From Flavobacteriales bacterium (GTDB lineage Bacteria > Bacteroidota > Bacteroidia > Flavobacteriales > UBA7312): DNA of 48,601 nucleotides. The stretch covers positions 1-48,601 of the forward strand of contig JAQWJZ010000022.1 in NCBI GenBank assembly GCA_029248105.1, read 5' to 3'. Below, piece after piece: positions 38,312 through 47,773 of this stretch (the first letter of the stretch is position 1; every line of letters starts with the position of its first letter). The notes under the pieces are model-generated. The model had not been told where the DNA came from. It saw only the letters and a program-made list of their open reading frames with translations, and did no database searches. Both the position numbers and the translations under genes were made by a program.

Positions 38312-38857
38312 TTATTTTTTAAATGGTAAACCAAATTCTGTTAATAGACTCTTTGCTTCTTCATCCGTAGGTGCCGATGTTACAAATGTAATATCCATAC
38401 CCGTAATTTTATTCACTTTATCGATGTCGATTTCTGGAAATATAATTTGCTCTTTAATTCCCAAATTATAATTTCCTCGTCCATCAAATCCAGTTGGATT
38501 AATACCTCTAAAATCACGTACTCTAGGAAGAGAAGATGTAATAAAACGATCTAAAAATTCATACATTTTATCACCTCTTAATGTTACACGAGCACCGATA
38601 GGCATTCCCTTTCTTAATTTAAAGTTAGAGATATCCTTTTTAGATTTCGTTGAAACTGCTTTCTGACCAGTGATTAAAGTCATCTCATCACAAGCATGCT
38701 CAACCATTTTCTTATCAGTAACAGCGTCACCTAAACCTTGATTTAAACAAATCTTTTGGAGCTTTGGCACTTGCATTATTGACTTGTAAGAGTACTTTTC
38801 TTGTAGCCTTGCTACAATTTCCTCTGAATATTTTGTTTTTAATCTAGGTGTATACAT
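38312..38857 (-). CDS. rplE: 50S ribosomal protein L5
   Basis: uL5 of 181 aa binds 5S rRNA and contacts P-site tRNA. Landmarks are [40 protein letters not shown] and [20 protein letters not shown]. Its ATG overlaps the rplX stop by one base (TAATG), suggesting coupled synthesis. Confidence 0.97.
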   Translation of the reverse strand: MYTPRLKTKYSEEIVARLQEKYSYKSIMQVPKLQKICLNQGLGDAVTDKKMVEHACDEMTLITGQKAVSTKSKKDISNFKLRKGMPIGARVTLRGDKMYEFLDRFITSSLPRVRDFRGINPTGFDGRGNYNLGIKEQIIFPEIDIDKVNKITGMDITFVTSAPTDEEAKSLLTEFGLPFKK

Positions 38858-39180
38858 TACTTAATTACCTCCCCTGATTTTTTAGAATAACGTGTTAATT
38901 TTCCTGTTTTATCATCCATCTTTCTACCTACTCGAGTTGCATCTCCCGATTTAGGATCAACAAGCATAAGGTTAGAAATATGAATAGAAGCCTCTTTCTT
39001 GATAATTCCACCTTGTGGACTTGCAGCGTTGGGCTTCGTATGTTTAGATACCATATTTACTCCTTCAACTAGTGCTCTAGACTTAGAAATAATTACTTCT
39101 ATTACTTTTCCCTCTTGACCTTTTGAGTTTCCAGCAATAACCTTTACAGTATCTCCTTTTTTTATGTGTAACTTCGACAT
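38857..39180 (-). CDS. rplX: 50S ribosomal protein L24
   Basis: uL24 of 107 aa with the KOW motif [20 protein letters not shown] and the internal [13 protein letters not shown]. It is an assembly initiator that binds the 5' end of 23S rRNA. It lies 13 nt after rplN and overlaps rplE by one base. Confidence 0.97.
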   Translation of the reverse strand: MSKLHIKKGDTVKVIAGNSKGQEGKVIEVIISKSRALVEGVNMVSKHTKPNAASPQGGIIKKEASIHISNLMLVDPKSGDATRVGRKMDDKTGKLTRYSKKSGEVIK

Positions 39181-39193
39181 AATACTATTTATA

Positions 39194-39562
39194 TTAAAGC
39201 ACCTCAGGTGCTAATGATACAATTTTCATGAATTGTTTATCTCTCAATTCTCTTGAAACAGGCCCGAAAATACGAGTACCTCTCATCTCTCCTGTTGGGT
39301 TCAATAATACACACGCATTGTCATCAAAACGTATGTATGAACCGTCTGGTCGACGTGTTTCTTTTCTTGTTCTAACGACAACGGCCTTAGCTACTGTTCC
39401 TTTTTTGATATTTCCTGAAGGAATAGCATCTTTTACTGTGACTACAATAGTATCACCAATAGAAGCATATCTTCTTTTTGTGCCACCAAGAACTTTAATA
39501 CAAAGAACTTCTTTGGCTCCGGAGTTATCGGCTACTTTTAATCTACTTTCTTGTTGTATCAT
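39194..39562 (-). CDS. rplN: 50S ribosomal protein L14
   Basis: uL14 of 122 aa, one residue shorter than in E. coli: [20 protein letters not shown], the [14 protein letters not shown] strand and the C-terminal [15 protein letters not shown]. It forms bridges to the small subunit and is the docking site for RsfS. It starts 1 nt after rpsQ. Confidence 0.98.
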   Translation of the reverse strand: MIQQESRLKVADNSGAKEVLCIKVLGGTKRRYASIGDTIVVTVKDAIPSGNIKKGTVAKAVVVRTRKETRRPDGSYIRFDDNACVLLNPTGEMRGTRIFGPVSRELRDKQFMKIVSLAPEVL

Positions 39563-39563
39563 C

Positions 39564-39815
39564 TTATTTAGCTCTTTCTATAATTTCAACTAATCTCCAA
39601 CATTTGTTCTTACTGATTGGACGAGTTTCCATAATTTTAACGGTATCACCACTATTACAGTCATTTTTTTCGTCATGAGCAGTAAACTTACTAGTCTTCA
39701 TAACAAACTTTCCATATAGTGGGTGTTTTTCTTTTCTTACAACAGAAACAACTATGGACTTATCCATTTTGTTACTTGTTACAACACCGATTCTTTCTTT
39801 TCTTAGGTTTCTCAT
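39564..39815 (-). CDS. rpsQ: 30S ribosomal protein S17
   Basis: uS17 is a small OB-fold protein that binds 16S helices 7 and 11. I place the start at ATG 39815 ([20 protein letters not shown]), giving 83 aa as in E. coli (84). A longer frame from TTG 39839 exists, but it would overlap rpmC by 17 nt and add eight non-conserved residues. The [14 protein letters not shown] segment is typical. Confidence 0.95.
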   Translation of the reverse strand: MRNLRKERIGVVTSNKMDKSIVVSVVRKEKHPLYGKFVMKTSKFTAHDEKNDCNSGDTVKIMETRPISKNKCWRLVEIIERAK

Positions 39816-39822
39816 TTCGTTC

Positions 39823-40026
39823 CTAATTTTGTGCTTCAATTAATTCTCTAGATCTCAATTCTGTATTAATTCTAGCTATTGTTTTCCTAGCGAAAGTAAG
39901 TTGCTTAGGATTCTCTAATGGAGATACCATATGGTTTACTTTCATTTTTTCTAAACGAGCTTGCTCTGTTTCAAGAAGAGCTTCAAGCTCATTAGTTGCC
40001 ATTTCTTTGATAACTGACTGTTTCAT
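39823..40026 (-). CDS. rpmC: 50S ribosomal protein L29
   Basis: uL29 of 67 aa is two antiparallel helices near the exit tunnel, helping to bind SRP and trigger factor. Landmarks are [19 protein letters not shown] and [20 protein letters not shown]. The start is ATG 40026 (MKQSVIKEM), 12 nt after rplP. Confidence 0.96.
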   Translation of the reverse strand: MKQSVIKEMATNELEALLETEQARLEKMKVNHMVSPLENPKQLTFARKTIARINTELRSRELIEAQN

Positions 40027-40038
40027 AATTCTATACTA

Positions 40039-40461
40039 TTAAGCCTCAACGTAGTCTCTACGAACGACAAATTTTGTTTTAATTGGTAACTTTTGAGCTG
40101 CTAAACGCAGTGCTTCTTGTGCTACTTCTTTAGAAACACCGTCGCATTCAAAAAGCATTCTACCGGGTCTGACAACTGCAGCCCAATATTCAGGAGCACC
40201 TTTACCTTTACCCATTCTTACTTCGGCAGGTTTAGATGTAACAGGTTTATCTGGAAAAATGCGTATCCATACTTGCCCCTGTCTTTTCATATAACGAGTT
40301 ACCGCAATACGAGCAGCTTCAATCTGACGAGCAGTAATCCAGGTTTCTTCTAATGCTTTTATTCCGAAAGAACCAAAAGATAATTGGCTACCTCTTTGGG
40401 CATAACCTTTCATTTTGCCCTTTTGCATTTTTCTAAACTTTGTCTTCTTTGGCTGTAACAT
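40039..40461 (-). CDS. rplP: 50S ribosomal protein L16
   Basis: uL16 of 140 aa sits near the A site. Landmarks are [40 protein letters not shown] and [15 protein letters not shown]. Arg82 corresponds to the arginine that is hydroxylated in some bacteria. It starts 28 nt after rpsC. Confidence 0.98.
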   Translation of the reverse strand: MLQPKKTKFRKMQKGKMKGYAQRGSQLSFGSFGIKALEETWITARQIEAARIAVTRYMKRQGQVWIRIFPDKPVTSKPAEVRMGKGKGAPEYWAAVVRPGRMLFECDGVSKEVAQEALRLAAQKLPIKTKFVVRRDYVEA

Positions 40462-40489
40462 ATCTTTATTACGCTTTTATCTTAACTAA

Positions 40490-41200
40490 TTACTTTCTTT
40501 TTCTTTTAAACTTACCTCCGCCTTTTGGTCCGTTAGGCTTATTGCCTAAACCAACATTTGGTGATAAATCACGTGCACCATATACTTCACCTTTACAAAT
40601 CCACACCTTAACACCAATTCTTCCATAGGTGGTGTGAGCTTCTTCCAAAGCATAATCTATATCAGCTCTGAAAGTATGTAGTGGAGTTCTTCCATCTTTA
40701 AAGAGTTCAGAACGTGCCATCTCAGCACCATTCAAACGGCCAGAGATTTTAACTTTAATTCCTTCAGCACCCATTCTCATAGTACTAGCAATAGCCATCT
40801 TAATAGCACGACGGAAAGAAATTCTGCCTTCAATTTGACGTGCAATACTAGCAGCAACAAGATTGGCATCTAACTCAGGACGTTTTACTTCAAAGATGTT
40901 GATTTGAACTTCTTTCTTAGTAATTTTCTTAAGTTCTTCTCTTAATTTGTCAACTTCTTGGCCACCCTTTCCGATAATAATACCTGGTCTTGCAGTATGA
41001 ATAGTAATGGTTACCATCTTAAGAGTTCTTTCAATGACAACTCTTGCTACACTTGCATTAGAAAGCCTAACACCAATGTATTGACGTATTTTACTGTCTT
41101 CAGCAATTTTGTCACCATAATTTCTTCCACCATACCAGTTAGAATCCCATCCTTTGATGTATCCTAATCTATTACCTATTGGATTTGTTTTTTGTCCCAT
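40490..41200 (-). CDS. rpsC: 30S ribosomal protein S3
   Basis: uS3 of 236 aa contains a KH domain with the GxxG loop in [19 protein letters not shown], and the C-terminal domain with [20 protein letters not shown] and [16 protein letters not shown]. It forms the mRNA entry channel with S4 and S5. The tail is lysine-rich ([10 protein letters not shown]). Its ATG overlaps the rplV stop by one base. Confidence 0.98.
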   Translation of the reverse strand: MGQKTNPIGNRLGYIKGWDSNWYGGRNYGDKIAEDSKIRQYIGVRLSNASVARVVIERTLKMVTITIHTARPGIIIGKGGQEVDKLREELKKITKKEVQINIFEVKRPELDANLVAASIARQIEGRISFRRAIKMAIASTMRMGAEGIKVKISGRLNGAEMARSELFKDGRTPLHTFRADIDYALEEAHTTYGRIGVKVWICKGEVYGARDLSPNVGLGNKPNGPKGGGKFKRKRK

Positions 41201-41613
41201 TATGAATCTTGGTTTTCTTGTGTTCTACTACCTAATACAATTGTTACATGATTAGATCTTTTTCTAATTCTGTGAGCTCTACCTTGAGGAGCTGGTTGAA
41301 CGCGTTTAAGCATTCTTCCACTATCCACAGTGATTTCTTTTACATATATATTACTATCCTCAATTTTAGAACCTTCATTTTTAGATTCCCAATTTGCAAT
41401 AGCAGAAAGTAATAATTTCTCTAACCTACCTGATGCTTCTTTCGAATTAAACTTCAAAATATTGAGTGCTTTCTCAACATCTAAGCCTCTGATAATATCG
41501 GCTACTAATCTCATTTTTCTTGGAGATGTAGGACAATTGTTAAGTTTTGCAAAGGCTATATTTTTACGAGCCTCTTTTAATGCTTCAGCAGTATTTCTTT
41601 TTCTAACTCCCAT
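41200..41613 (-). CDS. rplV: 50S ribosomal protein L22
   Basis: uL22 of 137 aa is longer than the E. coli protein (110) through an N-terminal extension ([20 protein letters not shown]) and a short polar C-terminal tail, a common Bacteroidota form. The core has [14 protein letters not shown] and the tunnel hairpin region [20 protein letters not shown], the site of macrolide-resistance mutations in other species. It lies 6 nt after rpsS. Confidence 0.97.
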   Translation of the reverse strand: MGVRKRNTAEALKEARKNIAFAKLNNCPTSPRKMRLVADIIRGLDVEKALNILKFNSKEASGRLEKLLLSAIANWESKNEGSKIEDSNIYVKEITVDSGRMLKRVQPAPQGRAHRIRKRSNHVTIVLGSRTQENQDS

Positions 41614-41619
41614 TTGTTA

Positions 41620-41889
41620 TTATTTTTTCTTGTTACCACCGTGACCTCTAAAGGTACGAGTTGGAGAAAATTCGCCTAATTTGTGACCTACCATGTTTTC
41701 AGTGATAAAAACAGGGATAAATTGTCTTCCATTATGAACTGCAATAGTTTGTCCAACAAATTCTGGTGAAATCATTGAGGCACGAGACCACGTTTTGATT
41801 ACGTTATTTTTACCAGAAGCAATGTTACTTTCAACTTTCTTTTGAAGTTTAAAGTGTATAAATGGACCTTTCTTTAATGATCTAGCCAT
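41620..41889 (-). CDS. rpsS: 30S ribosomal protein S19
   Basis: uS19 of 89 aa (E. coli 92): [20 protein letters not shown], the [20 protein letters not shown] segment and the C-terminal [16 protein letters not shown]. It is a head protein interacting with S13 and the A-site finger. It starts 9 nt after rplB. Confidence 0.98.
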   Translation of the reverse strand: MARSLKKGPFIHFKLQKKVESNIASGKNNVIKTWSRASMISPEFVGQTIAVHNGRQFIPVFITENMVGHKLGEFSPTRTFRGHGGNKKK

Positions 41890-41898
41890 AATTTATTC

Positions 41899-42726
41899 TT
41901 ATTTCTTACGTCTTTCGACAATGTATATATTAGAATTATTCTTTTTAGCACGTGTCTTGTAGCCTTTAGCAGGTATACCATTTCTTGATCTTGGATGACC
42001 ACCAGATGCTCTACCTTCACCACCACCCATTGGGTGATCAACAGGGTTCATCGCTACTGGTCTTGTTCTTGGTCTTCTACCCAACCAACGACTTCTACCA
42101 GCCTTACCTGAGTTTTGTAAACTGTGTTCCGAATTTGAAACAGTACCTATTGTAGCTAAACACGTTTGTAAAATCATTCTTACTTCACCTGAAGCTAATT
42201 TAACGATAGCATACTTGCCGTCTCGCGCCATAAGTTGTGCATAAGCACCCGCACTTCTAACCATAACTCCACCTTGACCAGGTCTTAATTCAATATTATG
42301 GATAGTAGCTCCTAGCGGAATATCTGCAAGGTATAATGCATTACCAACTTCAGGTGTTGCATCTTTTCCAGATACTATAGTCTGACCAACTTTTAATCCG
42401 TTAGGACAGATAATATATCGTTTCTCACCATCTGCATAGTTCAAAAGAGCAATAAAAGCTGTTCTGTTTGGATCATACTCTACAGTGCTTACTACTGCAG
42501 GGATACCGAACTTATTTCTTTTAAAGTCGATAACTCTGTATCTTTTCTTATGACCACCACCAGTGTGGCGCATTGTCATTTTACCAGTGTTATTTCTACC
42601 ACCAGATTTTGACTTCTTCAAAATAAGCGACTTAACAGGGTTATTGCCCGTTGTTAATTGTTCAAAATCATTTACGACTTTGAAACGTTGTCCTGGTGTT
42701 GTTGGTTTTAGTTTTCTTAATCCCAT
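41899..42726 (-). CDS. rplB: 50S ribosomal protein L2
   Basis: uL2 of 275 aa is a universally conserved peptidyl-transferase-proximal protein. Landmarks are [20 protein letters not shown], the [18 protein letters not shown] segment and the critical histidine motif [19 protein letters not shown]. The length matches E. coli (273). It begins 11 nt after rplW. Confidence 0.98.
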   Translation of the reverse strand: MGLRKLKPTTPGQRFKVVNDFEQLTTGNNPVKSLILKKSKSGGRNNTGKMTMRHTGGGHKKRYRVIDFKRNKFGIPAVVSTVEYDPNRTAFIALLNYADGEKRYIICPNGLKVGQTIVSGKDATPEVGNALYLADIPLGATIHNIELRPGQGGVMVRSAGAYAQLMARDGKYAIVKLASGEVRMILQTCLATIGTVSNSEHSLQNSGKAGRSRWLGRRPRTRPVAMNPVDHPMGGGEGRASGGHPRSRNGIPAKGYKTRAKKNNSNIYIVERRKK

Positions 42727-42737
42727 CTTTCTAAAAA

Positions 42738-43028
42738 TTAGATGTTGCTATAAAAATCAATTGTATCTCCTTCTGCTAATTGAACAATAGCCTTTTTAAA
42801 ATGACTTGTTCTTCCACTAATCACTCCAGCTTTTGTGAAACGACTCTTAGATTTACCAGCGTAATTCATTGTTCTAACTGAATCTACGGTTACACCATAG
42901 GCTTCTTCAACGGCTCCCTTAATTTGGATTTTGTTAGCATTTCTGTCAACAACAAATCCATAGCGATTAAACTCCTCGCTAGCAGCAGTCATTTTCTCAG
43001 TTATTATTGGTTTTATTAAAATACTCAT
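42738..43028 (-). CDS. rplW: 50S ribosomal protein L23
   Basis: uL23 of 96 aa is at the exit of the nascent-chain tunnel, the docking site for trigger factor and SRP. Landmarks are [37 protein letters not shown] and the end [11 protein letters not shown]. It lies 4 nt after rplD. Confidence 0.97.
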   Translation of the reverse strand: MSILIKPIITEKMTAASEEFNRYGFVVDRNANKIQIKGAVEEAYGVTVDSVRTMNYAGKSKSRFTKAGVISGRTSHFKKAIVQLAEGDTIDFYSNI

Positions 43029-43032
43029 CGTC

Positions 43033-43659
43033 TTAACTTAAAGTGTTTTCAATTTCTTTGACTGAACTCTCCACCATTAAAATATTACCTGCATTCATAA
43101 TTTGATACGTATTCAAATTAGCAGATGTGGCAACATTTGTTCTATCTAAATTTCTAGCAGATAAATAGATATTTTGATTTGGCTCATTTAATATTAGTAG
43201 GGTTTTTTTACCGCTTAACTCTAAATTAGCTAATATCTCAAGATATTGCTTTGTCTTAGGAGCATCGAAGTTAAAGTCTTCTAATACCGTAATATTTTTA
43301 TCTTTTGCCATTAGAGTAAGTGCTGAAGCACGTGCCACTCTTTTGACCTTTTTATTTAATTTAAAACCATAATCTCTTGGCTGTGGTCCAAAAACGCGAC
43401 CACCACTTCTAAATAATGGATTCTTGATAGAACCAGCACGAGCTGTACCAGTACCTTTTTGCTTTTTAATTTTTCTAGTTGAACCTGTAATTTCTCCACG
43501 CTCTTTAGATTTGTGAGTACCTTGACGCTGATTAGCCAAATACTGTTTTACATCTAAATAGATAGCATGGTTATTGGGCTCTACACCAAAAACTTTCTTA
43601 TTAAGCTTGACTTTCTTAGAAGTCTTCTTTCCGCTTATATTGTATACTGCTAATTCCAT
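43033..43659 (-). CDS. rplD: 50S ribosomal protein L4
   Basis: uL4 of 208 aa has a globular domain and the tunnel loop [20 protein letters not shown], followed by [18 protein letters not shown]. In E. coli L4 also represses the S10 operon by acting on its leader; here the operon starts at rpsL and no such leader was recognised before rpsJ. Its ATG overlaps the rplC stop by one base. Confidence 0.97.
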   Translation of the reverse strand: MELAVYNISGKKTSKKVKLNKKVFGVEPNNHAIYLDVKQYLANQRQGTHKSKERGEITGSTRKIKKQKGTGTARAGSIKNPLFRSGGRVFGPQPRDYGFKLNKKVKRVARASALTLMAKDKNITVLEDFNFDAPKTKQYLEILANLELSGKKTLLILNEPNQNIYLSARNLDRTNVATSANLNTYQIMNAGNILMVESSVKEIENTLS

Positions 43660-44276
43660 TATTTCTCTACAATTACAAATGAGTTCTTAGCTCCGGGAAT
43701 AGCACCTTTCACTACTATTATGTTTTTCTCAGGGAAAACTTTCATTACTTGTAAGTTAGTTTCTTTAACTCTCTTATTTCCCATTTGACCTGCCATTCTC
43801 ATTCCTTTGAATACACGAGCAGGGTATGAAGCGGCACCAATAGAACCAGGGGCACGCATTCTGTTGTGCTGACCGTGTGTAGCATCACCTACACCTCTAA
43901 AGTTGTATCTTTTAACAACACCTTGAAAACCTTTACCTTTAGAAGTCCCAACAACATCAACGTATTCGCCTTCTTCAAAGATTTCAACCGTTACTGAATC
44001 TCCTAAATTAAATTCACCTTCAAAATCTCTAAACTCAACCAATTTTTTCTTTGGTGAGACTTTAGCTTTTTTAAAGTGACCCATTTTAGGTTTGTTCACT
44101 CTACTTTCTTTTTGGTCTTCGAAACCAAGTTGTAGTGCATTATAACCATCCGTCTCAGGCGTCTTAACCTGAGTAATTACGCATGGTCCAGCTTCGATTA
44201 CGGTACAAGGAATGTTTTTTCCGTTGTCATCGTAAAAGCTTGTCATACCTACTTTTTTTCCAATTATTCCTGACAT
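43659..44276 (-). CDS. rplC: 50S ribosomal protein L3
   Basis: uL3 of 205 aa: [20 protein letters not shown], then the extended loop reaching the peptidyl-transferase centre with [16 protein letters not shown] and [20 protein letters not shown]. coli has a glutamine (methylated by PrmB) within the GSIGQNQ segment; here the equivalent residues are Ala/Ala/Ser, so that modification is probably absent. It starts 32 nt after rpsJ. Confidence 0.97.
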   Translation of the reverse strand: MSGIIGKKVGMTSFYDDNGKNIPCTVIEAGPCVITQVKTPETDGYNALQLGFEDQKESRVNKPKMGHFKKAKVSPKKKLVEFRDFEGEFNLGDSVTVEIFEEGEYVDVVGTSKGKGFQGVVKRYNFRGVGDATHGQHNRMRAPGSIGAASYPARVFKGMRMAGQMGNKRVKETNLQVMKVFPEKNIIVVKGAIPGAKNSFVIVEK

Positions 44277-44308
44277 TTTATTTGTCTTTTAGTTTTATAA
44301 TTAAACTA

Positions 44309-44614
44309 TCACACTTTTATTTCAACATCAACTCCACTTGGAAGCTCTAACTTCATCAATGCATCGATGGTGTTAGAAGATGTAGAATAAATATCCATCA
44401 ATCTCTTATGAGCGCACAATTGAAATTGCTCTCTAGACTTTTTGTTTACGTGAGGAGAACGAAGAACAGTATAAATTCGCTTGTGAGTAGGTAGTGGTAT
44501 AGGACCACTAACAACAGCACCAGCTGATTTTACAGTTTTTACAATCTTCTCAGCAGACTTGTCTACTAGATTGTGATCATACGATTGAAGCTTGATTCTT
44601 ATTTTTTGACTCAT
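44309..44614 (-). CDS. rpsJ: 30S ribosomal protein S10
   Basis: uS10 of 101 aa: [20 protein letters not shown], the [20 protein letters not shown] segment and the C-terminal [12 protein letters not shown]. It is a head protein and, in bacteria with NusB, an antitermination partner. It follows fusA by 13 nt directly; tuf, found between fusA and rpsJ in many proteobacteria, is missing here. Confidence 0.98.
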   Translation of the reverse strand: MSQKIRIKLQSYDHNLVDKSAEKIVKTVKSAGAVVSGPIPLPTHKRIYTVLRSPHVNKKSREQFQLCAHKRLMDIYSTSSNTIDALMKLELPSGVDVEIKV

Positions 44615-44627
44615 TACTTTAATGAAT

Positions 44628-46739
44628 TTATGCTTGTTTTAATCCTTTTACTTCGGTAATTACTGCATCAGAAACGTTTTTAGGGCATTCTGCAAAGTGA
44701 GAAAATTCCATAGTAGAAGTTGCTCTACCAGAAGTAATTGTTCTCAATGTTGTAACATAACCGAACATTTCAGAAAGCGGCACATGTGCCTTTACCACTT
44801 CTGCACCATTTCTTGAATCCATTCCTTGCATGATACCTCTTCTTCTGTTAAGGTCAGCTACTACATCACCCATATTTTGCTCTGGAGTAACAACTTCAAC
44901 TTTCATAATAGGTTCAAGAAGTACAGGAGATGCTTCTTTACAAGCATTTTTAAATGCTAACTTAGCACATATCTCAAATGATAATTGGTCTGAATCGACA
45001 TCGTGGAAAGAACCATCAAAAAGTCTAACTTTTAATGAATCCACTTCAAAACCAGCCAAAATACCATTCTGCATTGCTTGTTTAAATCCTTTTTCAACAG
45101 ATGGAATAAATTCTTTTGGAATAGATCCACCTTTAATTTGATCTACAAATTGCAATCCTTCTCCTTCGAAATCTTCATCAACAGGAGACATTTCGAATTG
45201 AATATCAGCGAACTTACCACGTCCACCAGATTGTTTTTTGTATGTTTCACGAGTAGAAACAGGTGATGTAATAGCTTCTTTGTATGCTACTTTTGGTGCA
45301 CCTTGGTTACATTCTACTCCAAATTCTCTTTTTAAACGATCAACAATAATATCCAAGTGTAGCTCACCCATTCCTGAGATAATTGTTTGACCTGAATCTT
45401 CGTCTGTTTTTACTGTAAATGTTGGATCTTCTTCGGCTAGCTTACCTAAAGCTACGCCTAATTTATCCATATCTTTTTGAGTTTTAGGCTCAATAGCAAT
45501 TCCAATTACTGGATCTGGAAAATCCATAGATTCCAACACTATTGGCGAACTCTCAGAACACAAAGTATCTCCAGTTCTAATGTCTTTAAAACCAGCAAGT
45601 GCAGCAATATCTCCAGCTTGTAAACTTTCAATTTGGTTTTGCTTGTTAGCGTGCATCTGGAATATTCTAGAAATACGCTCTTTCTTGTTGGTACGTGTAT
45701 TCAAAACATAAGAACCTGAATCAAGAACACCTGAATAAGCTCTTGTAAAGCATAATCTACCTACATAAGGGTCAGTAGCAATCTTAAATGCTAAACTAGC
45801 AAAAGGCTCATCTATTGAAGGCTTTCTACTTTCTTCAGCATCAGTTCTTGGGTTAGTACCTTTAATAGCTTCAGTATCAATTGGAGATGGAAGAATTTCC
45901 ATTACCATATCAAGCATAGCTTGAACACCTTTATTTTTAAATGCAGAACCACACATCATAGGGATTACTTTACCACCTATTGTTGCCTGTCTTAATGCAT
46001 CAAGAATTTCTCTTTCAGTAAGAGAGTTTTCGTCCTCGAAGTATTTTTCAAGTAGGTTATCATCGAATTCAGCTACTGCTTCAAGAAGCTTTCCTCTGTA
46101 GTCTCTTGCTTCATCAATAATATCAGCTGGAATCTCAACCTCTTCGTAAGTCATTCCCATATCATCCTCATTCCAAACAATGCCTTTGAAATTGATAAGG
46201 TCAACAACTCCTCTAAATTTATCTTCACTTCCAATAGGAATTTGAAGCGGAAGTGCGTGACTTCCTAACATATCTTTTACTTGCTGACATACATTTAAGA
46301 AATCTGCACCTTGACGATCCATCTTATTAACGAATCCAATTCTAGGCACATTATAATTATCAGCTAATCTCCAGTTTGTTTCTGACTGTGGCTCAACACC
46401 ATCTACAGCACTAAACAAGAATACTAAACCATCTAATACTCTAAGAGAACGATTTACTTCAACGGTAAAATCTACGTGACCTGGTGTATCGATAATATTT
46501 ACATGATAATCTTTATCTCTGTAATTCCAATTCAAAGTAGTAGCTGCTGAAGTAATAGTAATACCTCTTTCTTGCTCCTGCTCCATCCAGTCCATTGTAG
46601 CTGCACCATCGTGTACCTCACCAATTTTATGGCTTACTCCACCATAATAAAGGATTCTTTCTGTGGTAGTTGTTTTTCCAGCATCAATATGCGCTGCAAT
46701 ACCAATATTTCTTGTAAATGTTAAATCTCTTTTTGCCAT
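44628..46739 (-). CDS. fusA: Elongation factor G
   Basis: This translocation GTPase of 703 aa (E. coli 704) has the P-loop AHIDAGKT at 16-23, switch II DTPGH at 84-88 and NKMD at 138-141. Domain IV carries the tip segment [18 protein letters not shown], and the C-terminus has [18 protein letters not shown]. There is no sign of duplication or truncation. It starts 5 nt after rpsG. Confidence 0.98.
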   Translation of the reverse strand: MAKRDLTFTRNIGIAAHIDAGKTTTTERILYYGGVSHKIGEVHDGAATMDWMEQEQERGITITSAATTLNWNYRDKDYHVNIIDTPGHVDFTVEVNRSLRVLDGLVFLFSAVDGVEPQSETNWRLADNYNVPRIGFVNKMDRQGADFLNVCQQVKDMLGSHALPLQIPIGSEDKFRGVVDLINFKGIVWNEDDMGMTYEEVEIPADIIDEARDYRGKLLEAVAEFDDNLLEKYFEDENSLTEREILDALRQATIGGKVIPMMCGSAFKNKGVQAMLDMVMEILPSPIDTEAIKGTNPRTDAEESRKPSIDEPFASLAFKIATDPYVGRLCFTRAYSGVLDSGSYVLNTRTNKKERISRIFQMHANKQNQIESLQAGDIAALAGFKDIRTGDTLCSESSPIVLESMDFPDPVIGIAIEPKTQKDMDKLGVALGKLAEEDPTFTVKTDEDSGQTIISGMGELHLDIIVDRLKREFGVECNQGAPKVAYKEAITSPVSTRETYKKQSGGRGKFADIQFEMSPVDEDFEGEGLQFVDQIKGGSIPKEFIPSVEKGFKQAMQNGILAGFEVDSLKVRLFDGSFHDVDSDQLSFEICAKLAFKNACKEASPVLLEPIMKVEVVTPEQNMGDVVADLNRRRGIMQGMDSRNGAEVVKAHVPLSEMFGYVTTLRTITSGRATSTMEFSHFAECPKNVSDAVITEVKGLKQA

Positions 46740-46744
46740 TTTTA

Positions 46745-47215
46745 TTAGAATCTAAAGTGAGAGAATGCTTTGTTGGCTTCAGCCATTCTGTGAGTATCTT
46801 GTTTTTTCTTGTATGCAGCTCCTTCCTCTTTGAAAGCGGCAACGATTTCAGCAGCCAACTTGTGACTCATGTTTTTATCGTTTCTTTTTCTTGCATAACC
46901 AATCATCCATTTCATTGCCATAGATAATTTACGGGCATCTCTAATTGGTTGAGGAATCTGAAAAGTTGCTCCACCTATTCTTCGGCTTCTAACCTCGACA
47001 GCTGGAGTTATATTTTGAACGGCTTTTCTCCATACGTCTAAGGCTGAAGTGTCTTCGACACGAGATTCAACAATCTCTAGAGCGTCATAGAATATTTTAA
47101 AAGCGGTTGATTTTTTACCATCATACATCATATTATTAACGAACTGTGTTACCATAGTATCGTTAAACTTAGCATCAGGCAATAATCTTCTTTTTTTAGC
47201 TGGACTTTTTCTCAT
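46745..47215 (-). CDS. rpsG: 30S ribosomal protein S7
   Basis: uS7 of 156 aa nucleates the 30S head. Landmarks are [20 protein letters not shown], the hairpin [16 protein letters not shown] that reaches the E-site mRNA, and [20 protein letters not shown]. It lies 23 nt after rpsL and 5 nt before fusA. Confidence 0.98.
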   Translation of the reverse strand: MRKSPAKKRRLLPDAKFNDTMVTQFVNNMMYDGKKSTAFKIFYDALEIVESRVEDTSALDVWRKAVQNITPAVEVRSRRIGGATFQIPQPIRDARKLSMAMKWMIGYARKRNDKNMSHKLAAEIVAAFKEEGAAYKKKQDTHRMAEANKAFSHFRF

Positions 47216-47238
47216 TGTTCTATATACTTAAGCTAAAA

Positions 47239-47613
47239 TTATTTTTTAGGTTGTTTAGTACCATACTTAGATCTTCTTTGAGTTCTGCCATCAACACCAG
47301 CAGTGTCTAAAGCTCCTCTCACAATGTGATAACGAACACCTGGCAAATCTTTTACCCTACCACCTCTAACAAGAACAATAGAGTGTTCTTGTAGATTGTG
47401 TCCTTCACCTCCAATATAGGCGTTCACTTCATTACCATTGGTCAACCTCACCCTAGCTACCTTTCTCATCGCTGAGTTTGGTTTTTTTGGTGTTGTTGTA
47501 TAAACTCTTGTACAAACGCCTCTTCTTTGAGGGCAACTTGCTAGAGCAATTGACTTGGACTTTTTGGTAATCTTAGTCCTTCCTTTTCTTACTAATTGTT
47601 GAATAGTTGGCAT
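47239..47613 (-). CDS. rpsL: 30S ribosomal protein S12
   Basis: uS12 of 124 aa is the decoding-centre accuracy protein. The streptomycin-determining lysines are present in [12 protein letters not shown] (Lys44, counting Met) and [15 protein letters not shown] (Lys88), with Asp89, the residue methylthiolated by RimO in some bacteria, next to it. The sequence thus predicts the wild-type, drug-sensitive form. It is the first gene of the superoperon, about 40 nt below the predicted start of transcription. Confidence 0.98.
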   Translation of the reverse strand: MPTIQQLVRKGRTKITKKSKSIALASCPQRRGVCTRVYTTTPKKPNSAMRKVARVRLTNGNEVNAYIGGEGHNLQEHSIVLVRGGRVKDLPGVRYHIVRGALDTAGVDGRTQRRSKYGTKQPKK

Positions 47614-47658
47614 ACTATTTCTCTTTTTTTATTGTGTTTCTACCCTATTTTGGGGGCG

Positions 47659-47688
47659 CAAATCTAATCATTTTTATTAACTATCAAA
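47659..47688 (-). promoter_or_regulatory. Promoter of the rpsL-rplQ superoperon
   Basis: On the minus strand TTTG (47688-47685), an 18-nt spacer and TAGATTTG (47666-47659) match the Bacteroidota -33/-7 consensus. Transcription should start near 47652, inside a C-rich stretch (GCGCCCCC), giving a leader of about 40 nt to rpsL. No other consensus promoter was noticed between the genes downstream. Confidence 0.7.
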
Positions 47689-47707
47689 TAGTATTTACAG
47701 CTTTTTT

Positions 47708-47742
47708 ACAAAAAAAAACACCCATACAATTAAATATGGGTG
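47708..47742 (-). terminator. Intrinsic terminator of the SprB-repeat gene
   Basis: Stem arms CACCCATA (47719-47726) and TATGGGTG (47735-47742) flank an eight-nt loop and are followed on the minus strand by an uninterrupted T-run. It separates the surface-protein gene ending at 47774 from the ribosomal promoter. Confidence 0.85.
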
Positions 47743-47773
47743 CCACTAGACTATATTATTTATAATTTCAGCC

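Noticed and set aside
39228-39593. 121-codon plus-strand frame over rplN
   Set aside because: Antisense to L14; no independent start context or recognisable domain.
39816-39839. Longer rpsQ from TTG 39839
   Set aside because: It would overlap rpmC and add eight residues that S17 proteins lack; ATG 39815 fits.
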